Assembly: GCA_963642885.1 (NCBI GenBank) | Contig: CAVIJI010000057.1 | Coordinates: forward strand, 1 to 9,754 | DNA length: 9,754 nt | DNA from: UMGS1696 sp963642885 | GTDB lineage: Bacteria; Bacillota; Clostridia; Oscillospirales; CAG-272 | Reading direction: 5' to 3' | Shown here: piece after piece, positions 1 to 7,526 of the stretch | How positions within the stretch are numbered: the stretch's first letter is position 1 | Layout of the letters: every line of letters starts with the position of its first letter | Notes under the pieces: generated by a model | The model's input: the letters and a program-made list of their open reading frames with translations, nothing else | Told to the model about the DNA's origin: nothing | Database searches by the model: none | Program-made: the position numbers and the translations under genes

Positions 1-54
1 TAGAGCGCAACCTTGCCAAGGTTGAGGTGGCGGGTCCGAGCCCCGTAATCCGCT
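1..54 (+). tRNA. tRNA-Gly (anticodon GCC), 3' part
   Basis: This is the 3' three quarters of a glycine tRNA; the acceptor 5' strand and most of the D arm lie before the window. Visible parts are the end of the D stem (GAGC at 3-6), the anticodon stem CAACC/GGTTG (8-12 and 20-24) with loop TTGCCAA and anticodon GCC at 15-17, a 5-nt variable loop, the T stem GCGGG/CCCGT (30-34 and 42-46) with loop TCCGAGC, and the acceptor 3' strand AATCCGC (47-53) with discriminator T54. U73 is usual for bacterial tRNA-Gly. CCA is not encoded and must be added after transcription. A terminator follows directly. Partial only because of the window edge. Confidence 0.93.
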
Positions 55-55
55 T

Positions 56-89
56 GAGGATGTCGGCGTAAGCTACATCCTCTTTTTTT
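56..89 (+). terminator. Rho-independent terminator of tRNA-Gly
   Basis: An 8-bp perfect stem, GAGGATGT (56-63) with ACATCCTC (75-82), closes an 11-nt loop and is followed by seven T. It begins one base after the tRNA discriminator, so the tRNA is the last gene of its plus-strand transcript. Confidence 0.92.
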
Positions 90-96
90 GTTTGAC

Positions 97-142
97 AAAA
101 AGAAGGCTGCCGTATCGGGAATTATTTCTCGGTACGGCAGCC
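97..142 (-). terminator. Rho-independent terminator of the GH95 / surface-protein unit
   Basis: A 10-bp perfect inverted repeat, GGCTGCCGTA (105-114) with TACGGCAGCC (133-142), is followed on the minus strand by TTCTTTTTG. It lies about 30 bp after the stop of the small membrane protein and faces the tRNA terminator, so the two convergent transcripts end back to back. Its GGCTGYC core resembles that of the terminator at 6046-6080. Confidence 0.9.
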
Positions 143-172
143 CATTTTGTTTACAAAGCGATAATTGCGAAT

Positions 173-568
173 TTAAACGGCTCCGAGTGCGGCGGCGTCA
201 CGAAAGTAAATTATCGTGACTGCGATAACGAGTACGGTAAGAAACGCCGAGAAAACCACGGGAATCATACCCACAAAGCCTTTTGCCCCCGACGCCTTCG
301 CATCCATTGCGCGCAGAACCGTAATTACGAACATTCCGACCGCAAAGGACGGCAGAAGAACGGCCAGCGAGATGACATCCGCGTACAGATACAGGAGGCC
401 CATAACAACTGCGGCAAGACAGAGCACCATCTCCGCCGCACGGTATTTTGTAAACGGTCTTATATTTCCTACGTTCATCTTTTCATTCGTTTCGGGAAAC
501 ATATTCTCGTCAAAGCCATCGTATTTTTTCTTATCTTCGTTTTTATTTTCGTTTGTATTTTTTTTCAT
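173..568 (-). CDS. Small integral membrane protein, three predicted TM helices, unknown function
   Basis: The protein has 131 residues and I do not recognise a family. The first ~40 residues are hydrophilic, Lys/Asn/Asp/Glu-rich and probably cytoplasmic. Three hydrophobic segments follow at about 44-62, 64-86 and 99-122, with a short basic loop (RAMDAKASGAK) between the second and third. There is no signal peptide and no catalytic motif. The ATG at 568 is preceded by ACAGGAG with 7 nt spacing. The gene overlaps the last 26 nt of the large surface-protein gene in another frame, which indicates translational coupling. Eight A in a row follow the start codon, a possible slippage site. It may assist or anchor the surface protein encoded just upstream; that is inference from the overlap alone. 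Confidence 0.8.
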   Translation of the reverse strand: MKKNTNENKNEDKKKYDGFDENMFPETNEKMNVGNIRPFTKYRAAEMVLCLAAVVMGLLYLYADVISLAVLLPSFAVGMFVITVLRAMDAKASGAKGFVGMIPVVFSAFLTVLVIAVTIIYFRDAAALGAV

Positions 569-3500
569 TTACGGCTCCTGTGTAATCGAATGTATGTCTG
601 TCTCTGCTTTTGTTCTGCTCCTCGTCTCCGTCGTCACGCTCTATCTTTGTCAGAAGCACGAATATCGTCACTGTAATCGCCGCTACAACACCGGAGAACA
701 GGAAGATGAGTCTGTAGTTGACGTCAGTGTTGTCACCGCTTGTTTGCGTTTCAAACAACTCCGACAATTCTTCCGCCGAGAGAGTGTCGCTGCATACATT
801 CACCCTCGACAGTTCAAGCGTTACGTTTGTGTCGGAGTACACCATTATTCCTATGTAGTCGGTTATACTTCTTGTGTCGTAGCCGTCGAGAGGGCAGGTG
901 AGGGTGTACTCGACACCGTACTCGAGGTCATCGACATAATATTCCGCTCTCGTTTCGCTGTTTCCGACGACGAAAACAACGGAATCATTAGATTCGTCGT
1001 CAGATTCGCTGTCGGCGGACGCGTTGTTTATAAGCGAAATCGTGAATTCGACCGAGGAAATATCGGTAAAATCGACCGAGTGACTGAAGTTGCGCAGTGT
1101 AATACCCGCCGAACCGCTTCCGTCATGCTTGAAATCAACCTTAAGCACGCGAGAATCGCCCGATGTAGAATTTTCACCGCACGAGCTTGCGTCAGAGACG
1201 CACGACTCGACACCGCCACCCGCAATCCATCCGTCGGCGTGGTATTTGTCCGAGAAGTCATACAGACAAGAGACCGCACCGTCAGAGTCTGCCGTGTCGG
1301 AATTTTTCCGTATCGCGGCGGAATCGAAAACGTGGCCTGTAGCCTCATCGGACTGCTTAAGTACGGAGTATAAGTCACGGCTGTTCTTCAGCGATGTTTT
1401 GTCGAGAGAGAAAAACACGCATTTTATTCTGTTTCCCGACAGAGATGATGCTGTGGATATAAACAATTGTGCCGTGTAGTCGGCGAGGGGAATACCCGCG
1501 CTTTCATCGGTGCGTGTCATGGCGATATCGGCGGTAGACGGTGTGCATAAATACACGATTCCGTCAACGGTTCCGCATTCGAGCTCACCGATAATACGGA
1601 CGGAGTTTTCCGCGCCGCCCGAGGTGTTGTCGGACAGAATATCGTAGTCGGACATAAGCACGAACGGGATTTTGCCGATTTCGGCGAGGCGTGCGGCGAG
1701 CATTGTCGCAAGCGGCACGACACACGTGTCCGTATCCGCTATCGGGATAATAATAATCTTGGACGAGCCGTCTGTGTTCGCGGCATCGTATATGCCTCTG
1801 AAGAACAGGGCGAGGCGTGCGGCGTAATCCTCGAGCTCGTAATCCTCATCGGAGTAAAGGTCTATGTCGTCTCCCACGGCAAAGCCGTATACGGAGGGAT
1901 AACGTGACGAAAGAAATCCGACGGCGGTGTAAATCATGTTCGTGTCGTCTGACAGGTATTTGCCGTCCGACAGGGTGAGGCGTATGTAGACACGCACTCC
2001 CGCTGTGACATAGAACTCGATTTCGCTGTCAAGCTCGCCGATTTTTTCACGGTCGAATTCTATGACCTCTCCCATATAGTGTGCCGACAGCGTCTTTTCG
2101 GAATCCGAATCCGCGAGAATATCCTCGAGACATACCTCGGTCATAACGGCGGATATATTGGATTCGAAAGCCCCTACCGGAGTGGGGTTGTACAGTCCGA
2201 TAATGCTTGTCGTTTCCGAATGATACACCGCCTGTCCCGCATCGGGAAATCGGGGAGTCGACATCGGAATGATATTTCCGTCTTGAGTGCAAATTCCCGC
2301 GAAATACATCATACCCACGCTGTCGGATACATCGGCCGTATATTCGAACACGGTGGTAAACTTTATACTGCCGATTTCCTCGGCGTATGACAGGTCGTTC
2401 ATATGCTCTGCGGGGAGGGAATAGAAATGAATCATTCCGTCGCACGAGCGTGAGTATTCGCCGATCGCGGAACGCTCCATTCCGCCCGAGAAGGTAAGCT
2501 CCGATGAGCTTCGGGTTATTTTCGACAGCTGTCCTATACCGCTTACCGCCTGCAGAGGGCTTGTGCCGAAATGTCTGATTTTAACGTAATCGAGAGTGAA
2601 ATACACATCGCATTCGACGTTGTCGAACGTGAGAGTATACGATGACGGCTTGACGCTCGGATTGAGCGGGAGCACAAACGCGCCGATGTTGTCGTTCAGC
2701 GAGATTTTTTTCGATTGCGCGAGCTCCTCGCCGCCGTCTCCGTAAAAGGTCATAGTCACACTGCCCGACAGTATCCCGTCGACTCCGATTTCGACATACA
2801 GCCGACCGTTCGGTGCGTCGAAAATCGAGTCGTCGGTTACGGCAAACGAGGCGTTCAGAACCGCTTTTTTGCTGTTCGAGTCGGGTTTTATTCTTCCGCT
2901 TCTCTGTATGCATACACCCTCTGACGCATCGAGCGAGAGTGTAAGGTATTTGTCGGCGGAAACGAAAGATGTGTTTGTGTTTTTCGATATATACGGAGAC
3001 GATACTCTTATGTTCGCGGGTATTTCCTCATCGTAGCTGACGGTTATAAGAAGGTGCGAGGCGTTTCCCGTCATTTCTCTGATATCCATGGAGTACAGAT
3101 TCCAGCCCACGCCCGCGGACGTCTCCGACATTGCCTTGCCGTCACTCGAGTACAGCACGGCGGAAACGGTATATTTGATATCGTTGTCGCCTATTATGGC
3201 AATACCGAAATACAGTGTCGAGTATTCCGTGAGGTTGTACCTGTCCCCCGACAAATCGAGCATGAGCTCGGTTTTGCGGGAATCCTCCGTTTCCCCGTCG
3301 GGCTCTCCGACAATGGTGAAAACATACGGTATGCCGCTGCGTTCTCTGAAGCCGGACGACGAAGTGAGTCCGTAAAAATACCAGTTGCTTTCGTCGAGAG
3401 TAAATACGGACAGGGAAGCACTCGGTGACGGATAAAAGGTCGGCGCCTCGTCGCCGTCATATCCTGTGGCGGAGAAGGCAAGCGAGACCGTGTCGGACGC

Positions 3501-3569
3501 GCCGACGCAGTACGGCATGATTATTATCAGAACAAGCAGTATTACGCTGAAAAAAAGCTTCTTCGGCAC
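543..3569 (-). CDS. Large secreted, membrane-anchored protein with beta-rich carbohydrate-binding-like modules
   Basis: This is a 1008-residue surface protein. Residues 1-24 form a signal peptide (Lys-Lys followed by a long Leu/Ile/Val core). Residues about 953-974 form a transmembrane helix followed by a charged cytoplasmic tail, so nearly the whole chain is extracellular. Three stretches (about 25-195, 205-335 and 768-925) are rich in beta-strand patterns like jelly-roll carbohydrate-binding modules. Residues ~440-740 alternate strands and helices with features such as YGFAVGDDID (561-570) and KIIIIPIAD (604-612), recalling TIM-barrel glycosidase-like domains such as DUF5722; this resemblance is from memory and weak. 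The start is GTG, chosen because AGGAGG (3577-3582) sits 7 nt before it and the signal peptide begins there. The gene follows the GH95 gene by 72 bp, so a glycan-related role is plausible but unproven. Ser/Asp-rich linkers occur at ~756-764 and ~851-862. Confidence 0.85.
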   Translation of the reverse strand: MPKKLFFSVILLVLIIIMPYCVGASDTVSLAFSATGYDGDEAPTFYPSPSASLSVFTLDESNWYFYGLTSSSGFRERSGIPYVFTIVGEPDGETEDSRKTELMLDLSGDRYNLTEYSTLYFGIAIIGDNDIKYTVSAVLYSSDGKAMSETSAGVGWNLYSMDIREMTGNASHLLITVSYDEEIPANIRVSSPYISKNTNTSFVSADKYLTLSLDASEGVCIQRSGRIKPDSNSKKAVLNASFAVTDDSIFDAPNGRLYVEIGVDGILSGSVTMTFYGDGGEELAQSKKISLNDNIGAFVLPLNPSVKPSSYTLTFDNVECDVYFTLDYVKIRHFGTSPLQAVSGIGQLSKITRSSSELTFSGGMERSAIGEYSRSCDGMIHFYSLPAEHMNDLSYAEEIGSIKFTTVFEYTADVSDSVGMMYFAGICTQDGNIIPMSTPRFPDAGQAVYHSETTSIIGLYNPTPVGAFESNISAVMTEVCLEDILADSDSEKTLSAHYMGEVIEFDREKIGELDSEIEFYVTAGVRVYIRLTLSDGKYLSDDTNMIYTAVGFLSSRYPSVYGFAVGDDIDLYSDEDYELEDYAARLALFFRGIYDAANTDGSSKIIIIPIADTDTCVVPLATMLAARLAEIGKIPFVLMSDYDILSDNTSGGAENSVRIIGELECGTVDGIVYLCTPSTADIAMTRTDESAGIPLADYTAQLFISTASSLSGNRIKCVFFSLDKTSLKNSRDLYSVLKQSDEATGHVFDSAAIRKNSDTADSDGAVSCLYDFSDKYHADGWIAGGGVESCVSDASSCGENSTSGDSRVLKVDFKHDGSGSAGITLRNFSHSVDFTDISSVEFTISLINNASADSESDDESNDSVVFVVGNSETRAEYYVDDLEYGVEYTLTCPLDGYDTRSITDYIGIMVYSDTNVTLELSRVNVCSDTLSAEELSELFETQTSGDNTDVNYRLIFLFSGVVAAITVTIFVLLTKIERDDGDEEQNKSRDRHTFDYTGAVNEKKYKRK

Positions 3570-3576
3570 AGCCGTG

Positions 3577-3582
3577 CCTCCT
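3577..3582 (-). promoter_or_regulatory. Ribosome binding site deciding a GTG start
   Basis: A perfect AGGAGG on the minus strand lies 7 nt before the GTG at 3567-3569. It selects this non-ATG start, which gives an intact signal peptide, over any internal ATG. Confidence 0.85.
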
Positions 3583-3595
3583 TTCCGTAAATTGC

Positions 3596-3633
3596 ATGTA
3601 AGCGGTATCGGCGTAATGCAATACCGCTTACAT
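3596..3633 (-). promoter_or_regulatory. Intercistronic hairpin: 13-bp perfect inverted repeat
   Basis: ATGTAAGCGGTAT (3596-3608) is the exact reverse complement of 3621-3633, with a 12-nt loop. It fills most of the 72-bp gap between the GH95 stop and the surface-protein ribosome site. On the minus strand only TGCAATTT follows, not a proper U tract, so it is a weak terminator at best. It would more naturally act as a 3'-end stabiliser, a processing site, or an attenuator lowering expression of the downstream genes. An alternative pairing exists between ATTGCAT (3591-3597) and ATGCAAT (3616-3622). Confidence 0.75.
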
Positions 3634-3641
3634 AAGTCGTT

Positions 3642-5915
3642 TTATGCAAGGAATTCGTAAACCATAGGCTTGCCTGCCGATACAACGCAGTTGTAATCGG
3701 TGCCGTTTGCGCGTACGGTCACCTGTGTTTCCGTCTTTGAGCGAAGAACGAACTTAACAACCTTTCCGCGTCTCCATTCGCAGTCGACCGTTACGCCGCC
3801 GCGTGCGGAAAGACCGCAGTACGAGCCCTCTTTCCAGTCCTCGTCATCGGGAAGAGCGGGGAGAAGCGTTATTTTACCGTCATGGCTCTGAATGAGCATT
3901 TCGGCTATGGCACCGCAGCCGCCGAAGTTGCCGTCAATTTGGAACGGCGGGTGCGTATCGAACATATTGGGAAGAGTGCTCTTTCCTATAAGCTGGTTAA
4001 GATGCTCTAAGCATGCGTTTCCGTCTCTGAGACGCGCGTTGAACATCGTTATCCATGCTCTCGACCAGCCTGTGTGTCCGCCGCCTCCCGCAAGACGTCT
4101 CTTGAGTGTCATCTTGGCACCCGCGATAAGCTCGGGAGTGTTTTCCGTGATTTCGTGACCGGGATGCAGTGCGAAGAGGTGAGATACGTGTCTGTGACCG
4201 GGTTCGGATTCGTCGAAGTCCTCGTTCCACTCCATAATCTGTCCGTGCTTGCCGATTTTAATCGGGCTGAGGCAGCCTGCTTTTTCACGCAGGAGCGCGG
4301 CAAAGTCCTTATCCGTACCGAGAATGTCGGCAGCCTCGGCTGTGTTATTGAACAGGTCACGGATTATTTCGTTGTCCATCGTGGGACCTGCGCAGATCGC
4401 GTAGTTTCCGCCGTCGGGAGTGAGAAACCAGTTTTCGGGGGAGTTGGACGGGCAGGTGGTAAGATAACCCGTGTTCGGGTCTGTTGTGAGGAAGTCGATA
4501 AGGAATTCGCAGGCTCCGCGCATGATATCGTAGTTTTCACGAAGGACATTCTTGTCGAGTGAGAAACGGTATCTTTCCATGATGTGCTGACAGCACCAAG
4601 CACCCGCGCACATGAACGCACCCCATGATGCGCCTTCGCCGGGAGCGGTGAAGCCCCACGGGTTGGTGATGGTATGAGCTACCCAACCGTTCATGCCGTA
4701 CTGAACGTTGGCGGTGCGGCTGCCGTGCTCGGAGATGAAGCGTATATAATCGAGGAACGGCTTTATAAGCTCGGGCATCGAGCATGTCTCGGCGAGCCAG
4801 TAGTTCATCTGAATATTAATGTTGATGTGGTAGTCGCATGACCACGGGTTGGTGTATCCGCCCGCCCAGATACCCTGAAGGTTTGCGGGAAGAACGCAGT
4901 TGTATGATGAGCAGATAAGCAGATATCTGCCGAAGGCGAAGTAAAGAAGGATAAGTCCCGTGTCGCTCTCGCCGCGTTTTACACGCAGTATACGCTCGTC
5001 GGTGGGAAGCATTTCGGGGGAGCGGTCTTTGATTCCGAGGCTGAGCTTCGCACGGTTCATGAAGGACGAGAGAATAATCGCGCTTTCGGAGTACATATCC
5101 TCTATGCCGACTCTCTGTGCCTGAGCAACGGACTTCTTGCATCTGTCAAGCGGCGCGGCGGGATCGGCGGAGGGCTTTATCGTGTTGTTCTTATCGGGCT
5201 TTACGTAGGTTGTTCTGACATCTCCGAAAATATCGGCGCTTGTTATATCCTCAAGCGTAATTCCGTCGTCAGAGACCGTGATGTTTCCGTCGCATTTGAT
5301 ACCGAAATAGCATGCGAAAGCTATCGAATCGGGGAAGGATTTCGTTACGGTGATGGTGCCCTTATCGTATTTGATATCCGCGCCGAGGCATTCGTACGAT
5401 AATTTTACCGTGAATTTGCCGTCGGCACATATACGGCATCCGAGCAGGCCCTCGAGCTTGCCGCGCGACAATGCCGTGAAAACGTAATTCGTGTGGTGAA
5501 GTCCGTCGACGTTGTATTCGGTCTCGGACAGTCCGCCGTCGAGGTCGAGAACACGTCTGTAGCCCGTTACGTTTTCGTCCGCGAGCTTGTAATCGAAATG
5601 CAGCTCGCCTGCGGTCTGGTACATGCCGTAGACCTCGCCTGCGGAGCCGGGGCCGCTGCATACCATGTATTTTTGAGTGAGCTCCTGACCGAGCTTGTAG
5701 TTGCGAGCGAAAATAGCGTCTCTGATTTCGCCGAGATGCGCGGCGCATTCGGAATTATCGGCATGCTCGTCGAAATGTCCGCTCCAGAGCGTTTCTTCGT
5801 TGAGCTGGATAATTTCGTGCTTTGTTCCGCCGTAGACCATGGCGCCGAGTCTTCCGTTTCCGAGAGGAAGAGCCTCAACCCATTCTTTTGCGGGAGATGA
5901 ATAAGTAAGTTCCAT
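3642..5915 (-). CDS. GH95 family alpha-L-fucosidase / alpha-L-galactosidase, cytoplasmic
   Basis: This 757-residue glycoside hydrolase family 95 enzyme is an inverting exo-enzyme that removes terminal alpha-1,2-linked L-fucose, or alpha-L-galactose in some members. The N-terminal beta domain (about 1-230) opens with the family signature PAKEWVEALPLGNGRLGAMV. The (alpha/alpha)6 barrel follows, then a small beta domain (about 660-757). Family motifs seen are HININIQMNYW, with the Asn pair N365/N367 that activates water; CPSNSPEN, with probable general acid E494; EWNEDF; GHRHVSHLF; WSRAW; and HPPFQIDGNFG, with D661. These correspond to the Asn/Asn/Glu/Asp set of Bifidobacterium bifidum AfcA. There is no signal peptide, so it acts inside the cell on imported oligosaccharides. 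An upstream in-frame ATG at 5957 exists, but AAGGAG at 5923-5928 places the start at 5915. Fucosidase or galactosidase specificity cannot be settled here. Confidence 0.95.
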   Translation of the reverse strand: MELTYSSPAKEWVEALPLGNGRLGAMVYGGTKHEIIQLNEETLWSGHFDEHADNSECAAHLGEIRDAIFARNYKLGQELTQKYMVCSGPGSAGEVYGMYQTAGELHFDYKLADENVTGYRRVLDLDGGLSETEYNVDGLHHTNYVFTALSRGKLEGLLGCRICADGKFTVKLSYECLGADIKYDKGTITVTKSFPDSIAFACYFGIKCDGNITVSDDGITLEDITSADIFGDVRTTYVKPDKNNTIKPSADPAAPLDRCKKSVAQAQRVGIEDMYSESAIILSSFMNRAKLSLGIKDRSPEMLPTDERILRVKRGESDTGLILLYFAFGRYLLICSSYNCVLPANLQGIWAGGYTNPWSCDYHININIQMNYWLAETCSMPELIKPFLDYIRFISEHGSRTANVQYGMNGWVAHTITNPWGFTAPGEGASWGAFMCAGAWCCQHIMERYRFSLDKNVLRENYDIMRGACEFLIDFLTTDPNTGYLTTCPSNSPENWFLTPDGGNYAICAGPTMDNEIIRDLFNNTAEAADILGTDKDFAALLREKAGCLSPIKIGKHGQIMEWNEDFDESEPGHRHVSHLFALHPGHEITENTPELIAGAKMTLKRRLAGGGGHTGWSRAWITMFNARLRDGNACLEHLNQLIGKSTLPNMFDTHPPFQIDGNFGGCGAIAEMLIQSHDGKITLLPALPDDEDWKEGSYCGLSARGGVTVDCEWRRGKVVKFVLRSKTETQVTVRANGTDYNCVVSAGKPMVYEFLA

Positions 5916-5922
5916 AACATTA

Positions 5923-5928
5923 CTCCTT
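5923..5928 (-). promoter_or_regulatory. Ribosome binding site deciding the GH95 start
   Basis: AAGGAG on the minus strand lies 7 nt before the ATG at 5915. The alternative in-frame ATG at 5957 has no such site and would add 14 residues that do not match the family. Another ATG at 5920 is out of frame. Confidence 0.85.
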
Positions 5929-5981
5929 TTTAGGATATTTATAAGATAAACCGACAAGCGGCGTATTCCTTGTTTTCGATT

Positions 5982-6010
5982 ATTTTATCATACTTTATGT
6001 GAGTAGTCAA
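5982..6010 (-). promoter_or_regulatory. Sigma-A-type promoter of the GH95 unit
   Basis: On the minus strand TTGACT (6005-6010) and TAAAAT (5982-5987) are separated by exactly 17 bp, with an extended -10 TGA just before the -10 box. Initiation would be near 5975, giving a 5' leader of about 60 nt. It lies between the terminator of the preceding unit and the GH95 start, as expected for the first gene of a transcript. Confidence 0.85.
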
Positions 6011-6045
6011 GAAATTTGACGGTGTCATACCGTCTGTATGCGAAT

Positions 6046-6080
6046 AAAAAAGGCTGTCTGCCGATACGGTAGGGACAGCC
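6046..6080 (-). terminator. Rho-independent terminator after the TraG-like ATPase gene
   Basis: GGCTGTC (6052-6058) pairs with GACAGCC (6074-6080). An inner CCG/CGG pairing (6061-6063 and 6067-6069) adds structure in the loop. Six U follow on the minus strand. It lies about 80 bp after the TraG-like stop codon and closes the three-gene unit. Confidence 0.88.
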
Positions 6081-6159
6081 GTATGAGATACTACATCTCG
6101 TTTGTTTCATTCTGTTCGTTGTATATTCGAATTTTCTCCTCTTACACTTCCTGTTTGAT

Positions 6160-7434
6160 TCAGTATGATTTGTCGGTCGCTTCCGCGACAGCCTTATTGT
6201 ATTCACGCGTTACCCTGATATACTCATCGTTTTTCGTGATGTTGTATCTTTCGGTGACAATCGGCCTCTGTCCGCGTCTGAAGAGTATTTCCTGTCCGAT
6301 CGGCATATACAGAACCTCGTCGAGAGGTACGTTCAGCCGCATGCTGACATCCTGCGCGGTCTTTAAATCCATGCCGCCGAGATATATGTATGAGTCGCAG
6401 TTGTTTATTATCGTGGTGGCGTCGTCAACTCCGTACATTCCTTCGAGCTGGCTCTCGGACTGGAGAAGCAGTGTGACGGATATGCCCTTTTCGCGGAAAA
6501 TGCTGATGTATTCGGCGAAATTCATAACCCTGCTGCCCGTGGCGAAGTCATCGCACAGTACGTGCACCGGAATCGGGAGAACGCCGTTCGGGCGGCTCTC
6601 CGCGTATTCGAACAGCTGCTTGAATGCCTGTGCGTAAAACATATTTACAAAGCAGTGAAGTGATGGGTTTACGGCGCTCGTTGTTACGAATAAAACCGTT
6701 TTTCGGTTGGATATGTCATCGAAGGCGATTTTCTTTTTTTCATTCATCATTTTTCTGAGCTCCGGAGAAAAGATTGTATCGATAGTTGTGTTCAGCGCAC
6801 CGTATACACATCCGGCGGTTCTCAGCGGAAGATTTATAAAGGATTTCCAGCACGATACCGCGAAGCATGACGGATTCGATTTTTCCAGTATATTAAATTT
6901 GTGATCGAGTGAGGTCTCGATTGTTCCGCCGTATTCTTTTATATTAAGCTCATCGTGAAGCTGAAGCACATCCGCAAACGTAGGGTTATCTTTTGTCATC
7001 AGAACATACGCGATTTCCGCCGAAAGGAGCGACGTAGCCGCTTCATCCCAATAAGGGTCCGCTGCGGTGGATTTGCTTTTCTGAGGATCGGATTTTACTA
7101 TCGATTTTGCGAGGAACGTGATGTCGGCATAGCTTGATACGTACTTCAGAGGATCGTATGCACAGTTGCTCTGAGAGGGATTTACGAAATTCAAATCCAG
7201 AATATCGTATCCTCTTTTGATAAACAGCGGGATATACTTGTTTACTATTCGCCTTTTTGTTACTGTCGCAATCAGGCTGGATTTTTTTGTTTCGAGAAAA
7301 CGCGGTTCGGAGATTGACATGGTTTTGCCGCAGCCGCTGCTGCCGCAGACGAGGATGTTGTTGTTTATGCCTGTTTCATTACAGTCGGTTGAGTAACGGC
7401 ATTTTTCGCCGAGAATAACGGTTTCTTTTTCCAT
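6160..7434 (-). CDS. TraG/VirD4-like P-loop ATPase lacking the N-terminal membrane domain
   Basis: This 424-residue protein belongs to the TraG/TraD/VirD4 coupling-protein ATPases, which form hexameric pumps that move DNA or protein into type IV secretion channels. Walker A is GSSGCGKT (31-38). Walker B is PVHVLCDDFA (289-298), where the usual Asp-Glu is Asp-Asp (295-296). The block GISVTLLLQSESQL (317-330) and NCDSYIYLGGMDLKTAQDVS (345-364) match the TraG-D C-terminal domain. The Walker A to B distance is normal for the family. Unlike usual members of about 550-650 residues, it begins only 30 residues before Walker A and has no transmembrane segments, so it should be cytosolic. GGAGGG stands 9 nt before the ATG. 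It follows the ClpP-like gene by 92 bp. No relaxase or other T4SS gene is visible, so a role in conjugation is uncertain. Confidence 0.9.
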   Translation of the reverse strand: MEKETVILGEKCRYSTDCNETGINNNILVCGSSGCGKTMSISEPRFLETKKSSLIATVTKRRIVNKYIPLFIKRGYDILDLNFVNPSQSNCAYDPLKYVSSYADITFLAKSIVKSDPQKSKSTAADPYWDEAATSLLSAEIAYVLMTKDNPTFADVLQLHDELNIKEYGGTIETSLDHKFNILEKSNPSCFAVSCWKSFINLPLRTAGCVYGALNTTIDTIFSPELRKMMNEKKKIAFDDISNRKTVLFVTTSAVNPSLHCFVNMFYAQAFKQLFEYAESRPNGVLPIPVHVLCDDFATGSRVMNFAEYISIFREKGISVTLLLQSESQLEGMYGVDDATTIINNCDSYIYLGGMDLKTAQDVSMRLNVPLDEVLYMPIGQEILFRRGQRPIVTERYNITKNDEYIRVTREYNKAVAEATDKSY

Positions 7435-7526
7435 ATTATTTAACCCTCCATAATATTATCAAGCTTAAAAACGAAAACGGTATGTATTGCTTAACTGTTC
7501 GGTTTATGATTTCCTTACGCCGTAAA

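Noticed and set aside
1..54. tRNA-Gly 3' end as an integration (att) site for a mobile element
   Set aside because: No second copy of the tRNA 3' end and no integrase were seen in the window. The TraG-like gene alone is not enough to call an integrated element.
216..1373. 385-residue plus-strand open frame
   Set aside because: It lies antisense to the surface-protein and small membrane-protein genes, has basic low-complexity composition and no ribosome site. It is a shadow of the opposite-strand codon pattern.
5954..5973. ACAAG/CTTGT inverted repeat near the GH95 transcription start, as an operator
   Set aside because: Only 5 bp per arm with a 10-bp gap; too short to separate from chance, and no regulator gene is adjacent.
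5988..6206. 72-residue minus-strand open frame across the intergenic region
   Set aside because: It reads straight through the terminator at 6046-6080 and the GH95 promoter region. An AGAGGAG motif exists near 6134-6140, but no start codon is at a suitable distance.
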